Origin: JACVRW01 sp034664125
GTDB taxonomy: Bacteria > Actinomycetota > Thermoleophilia > Solirubrobacterales > Thermoleophilaceae
DNA: 64,000 nucleotides
Direction of reading: 5' to 3'
NCBI GenBank assembly: GCA_034664125.1
Contig: JAXDIG010000023.1
Coordinates: 67,240 to 131,239 of the forward strand
The stretch's first letter is position 1; the number at the start of each line of letters is the position of its first letter. The notes under the pieces are model-generated. The model was not told the origin of the DNA, made no database searches, and was given only the letters and a program-made list of their open reading frames with translations. Shown piece by piece: positions 63,399 through 64,000 of this stretch. A program made the translations under genes and the position numbers.

Positions 63399-64000
63399 CA
63401 GGCCGCCTCCGCCCGCTCCCCGATGAACTCGCGCACCTGGTCCTCGGCGCCCTTCAGCTTCTCGGCGATGCGGCGCCGCACCAGCTCCTCCAGGCCCGGG
63501 TCTTCGAGCCGCTGCACGACCTCCTCGAAGTAGCCCTCCACCAGCACGCGCACCGCCTCGGCGCGCGGCACGCCGCGGCTCATCATGTAGAAGATCTGCT
63601 CCTCGTCGAGCTCGCCGACGGTGCCGCCGTGCGAGGCCTTGACGTTGTCGACCTCCACGATCAGCGACGGGATCGCATCCCCGCGCGCCTTCGGCGACAG
63701 CAGCATCTGGTGGGTCTGGAGGTAGGTGTCCACCTCGGGTGCCTTCGGGAGGATGTGGATCAGGCCCTCGTAGGACGCCCGCGAGTCGCCGGTCAGCACG
63801 CCCTTCCAAACCGTGTCGCCCATCGTGTGGCCCGCCTCGTGCTTGTCGGTGGTGAACAGGTCGAGGTGCTCGTCGCGCTCGGTGAAGTACATGCCGGTGT
63901 GCTTCATGTCCGAGCCGTCCTCGGCGGTGATGATGTCGAGCGTCTGCTTGGTGAGCCGCCCGCCGAGGTGGATCGGCACCCACTTCACGCGCGCGTCGCG
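63398..64000 (-). CDS. sufD: Fe-S cluster assembly protein SufD, 5' partial
   Basis: The C-terminal 200 residues of SufD (the 5' end lies beyond the window). The beta-helix core and the conserved C-terminal helical region are readable: GDTVWKGVLTGDSRASYEG, KASHGGTVGELDEEQIFYMM and SRGVPRAEAVRVLVEGYFEEV. SufD pairs with SufB in the scaffold. Its stop overlaps the sufS ATG. Since sufB is not next to it, the SUF genes are split into at least two transcripts here. Confidence 0.93.
   Translation of the reverse strand, partial: RDARVKWVPIHLGGRLTKQTLDIITAEDGSDMKHTGMYFTERDEHLDLFTTDKHEAGHTMGDTVWKGVLTGDSRASYEGLIHILPKAPEVDTYLQTHQMLLSPKARGDAIPSLIVEVDNVKASHGGTVGELDEEQIFYMMSRGVPRAEAVRVLVEGYFEEVVQRLEDPGLEELVRRRIAEKLKGAEDQVREFIGERAEAA

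Overview
The window is a dense, very GC-rich bacterial chromosome segment. Codons end mostly in G or C, GTG and TTG starts are common, and start and stop codons often overlap. Gene content (a gltB/gltD cluster with a second gltB, a MarP-type acid-resistance protease, a WS/DGAT acyltransferase, a GSPV-less SUF system, an NTF2-domain PBP) fits a deep-branching actinobacterium, most likely of the Thermoleophilia/Solirubrobacterales type. That placement is inference. No phage, insertion sequence, CRISPR array, rRNA or tRNA was seen.

Layout. 1-10 kb: gltB (5' end outside the window), gltD, a DsbA-like gene and a second divergent gltB form one coupled operon. 10-16 kb: an NAD-dependent epimerase, an FHA/zinc-ribbon protein, small secreted or ligand-binding proteins, a penicillin-binding protein and a MarP-like membrane protease. 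16-25 kb: a lysyl-oxidase-like protein that has lost its copper histidines, a molybdoenzyme/flavin reductase/DAO operon, topoisomerase III, and a TetR-Baeyer-Villiger monooxygenase operon with a visible promoter and operator. 25-34 kb: an AddB/AddA-like helicase-nuclease pair preceded by a zinc-ribbon protein. 34-38.5 kb: three pseudopilin-like genes. 39.5 kb: a candidate structured small RNA with its own promoter and terminator. 40-54 kb: regulators, hydrolases, a diguanylate cyclase, paired S51 peptidases, a secreted S15 peptidase, WS/DGAT, an M28 peptidase and ispH. 54-64 kb: a SpoIIM-like membrane protein, a two-component system, SDR and queA-like genes, an HD-GYP c-di-GMP phosphodiesterase, and a split SUF locus (sufB apart from sufD-sufS-sufU).

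Expression logic. At least seventeen genes, nearly all operon-leading, have a TANNNT box 6-9 nt before the start codon and no Shine-Dalgarno sequence, so leaderless transcription looks like the default here. Operon-internal genes use GTGA/ATGA/TGATG overlaps, some with a Shine-Dalgarno. Convergent genes often overlap at their 3' ends. A few strong hairpins and a shared palindromic repeat fill the remaining convergent gaps.

Most noteworthy: the candidate structured RNA at 39530-39670 (minus strand); the two-copy palindromic intergenic repeat (44402-44460 and 61653-61740); an apparent depletion of GAGACC/GGTCTC in favour of GAAACC/GGTTTC; the two enzyme-like proteins that lack catalytic residues (lysyl-oxidase-like and thioredoxin-like); and the AddAB-like pair in which both subunits carry a nuclease with four-cysteine iron-sulfur signatures.
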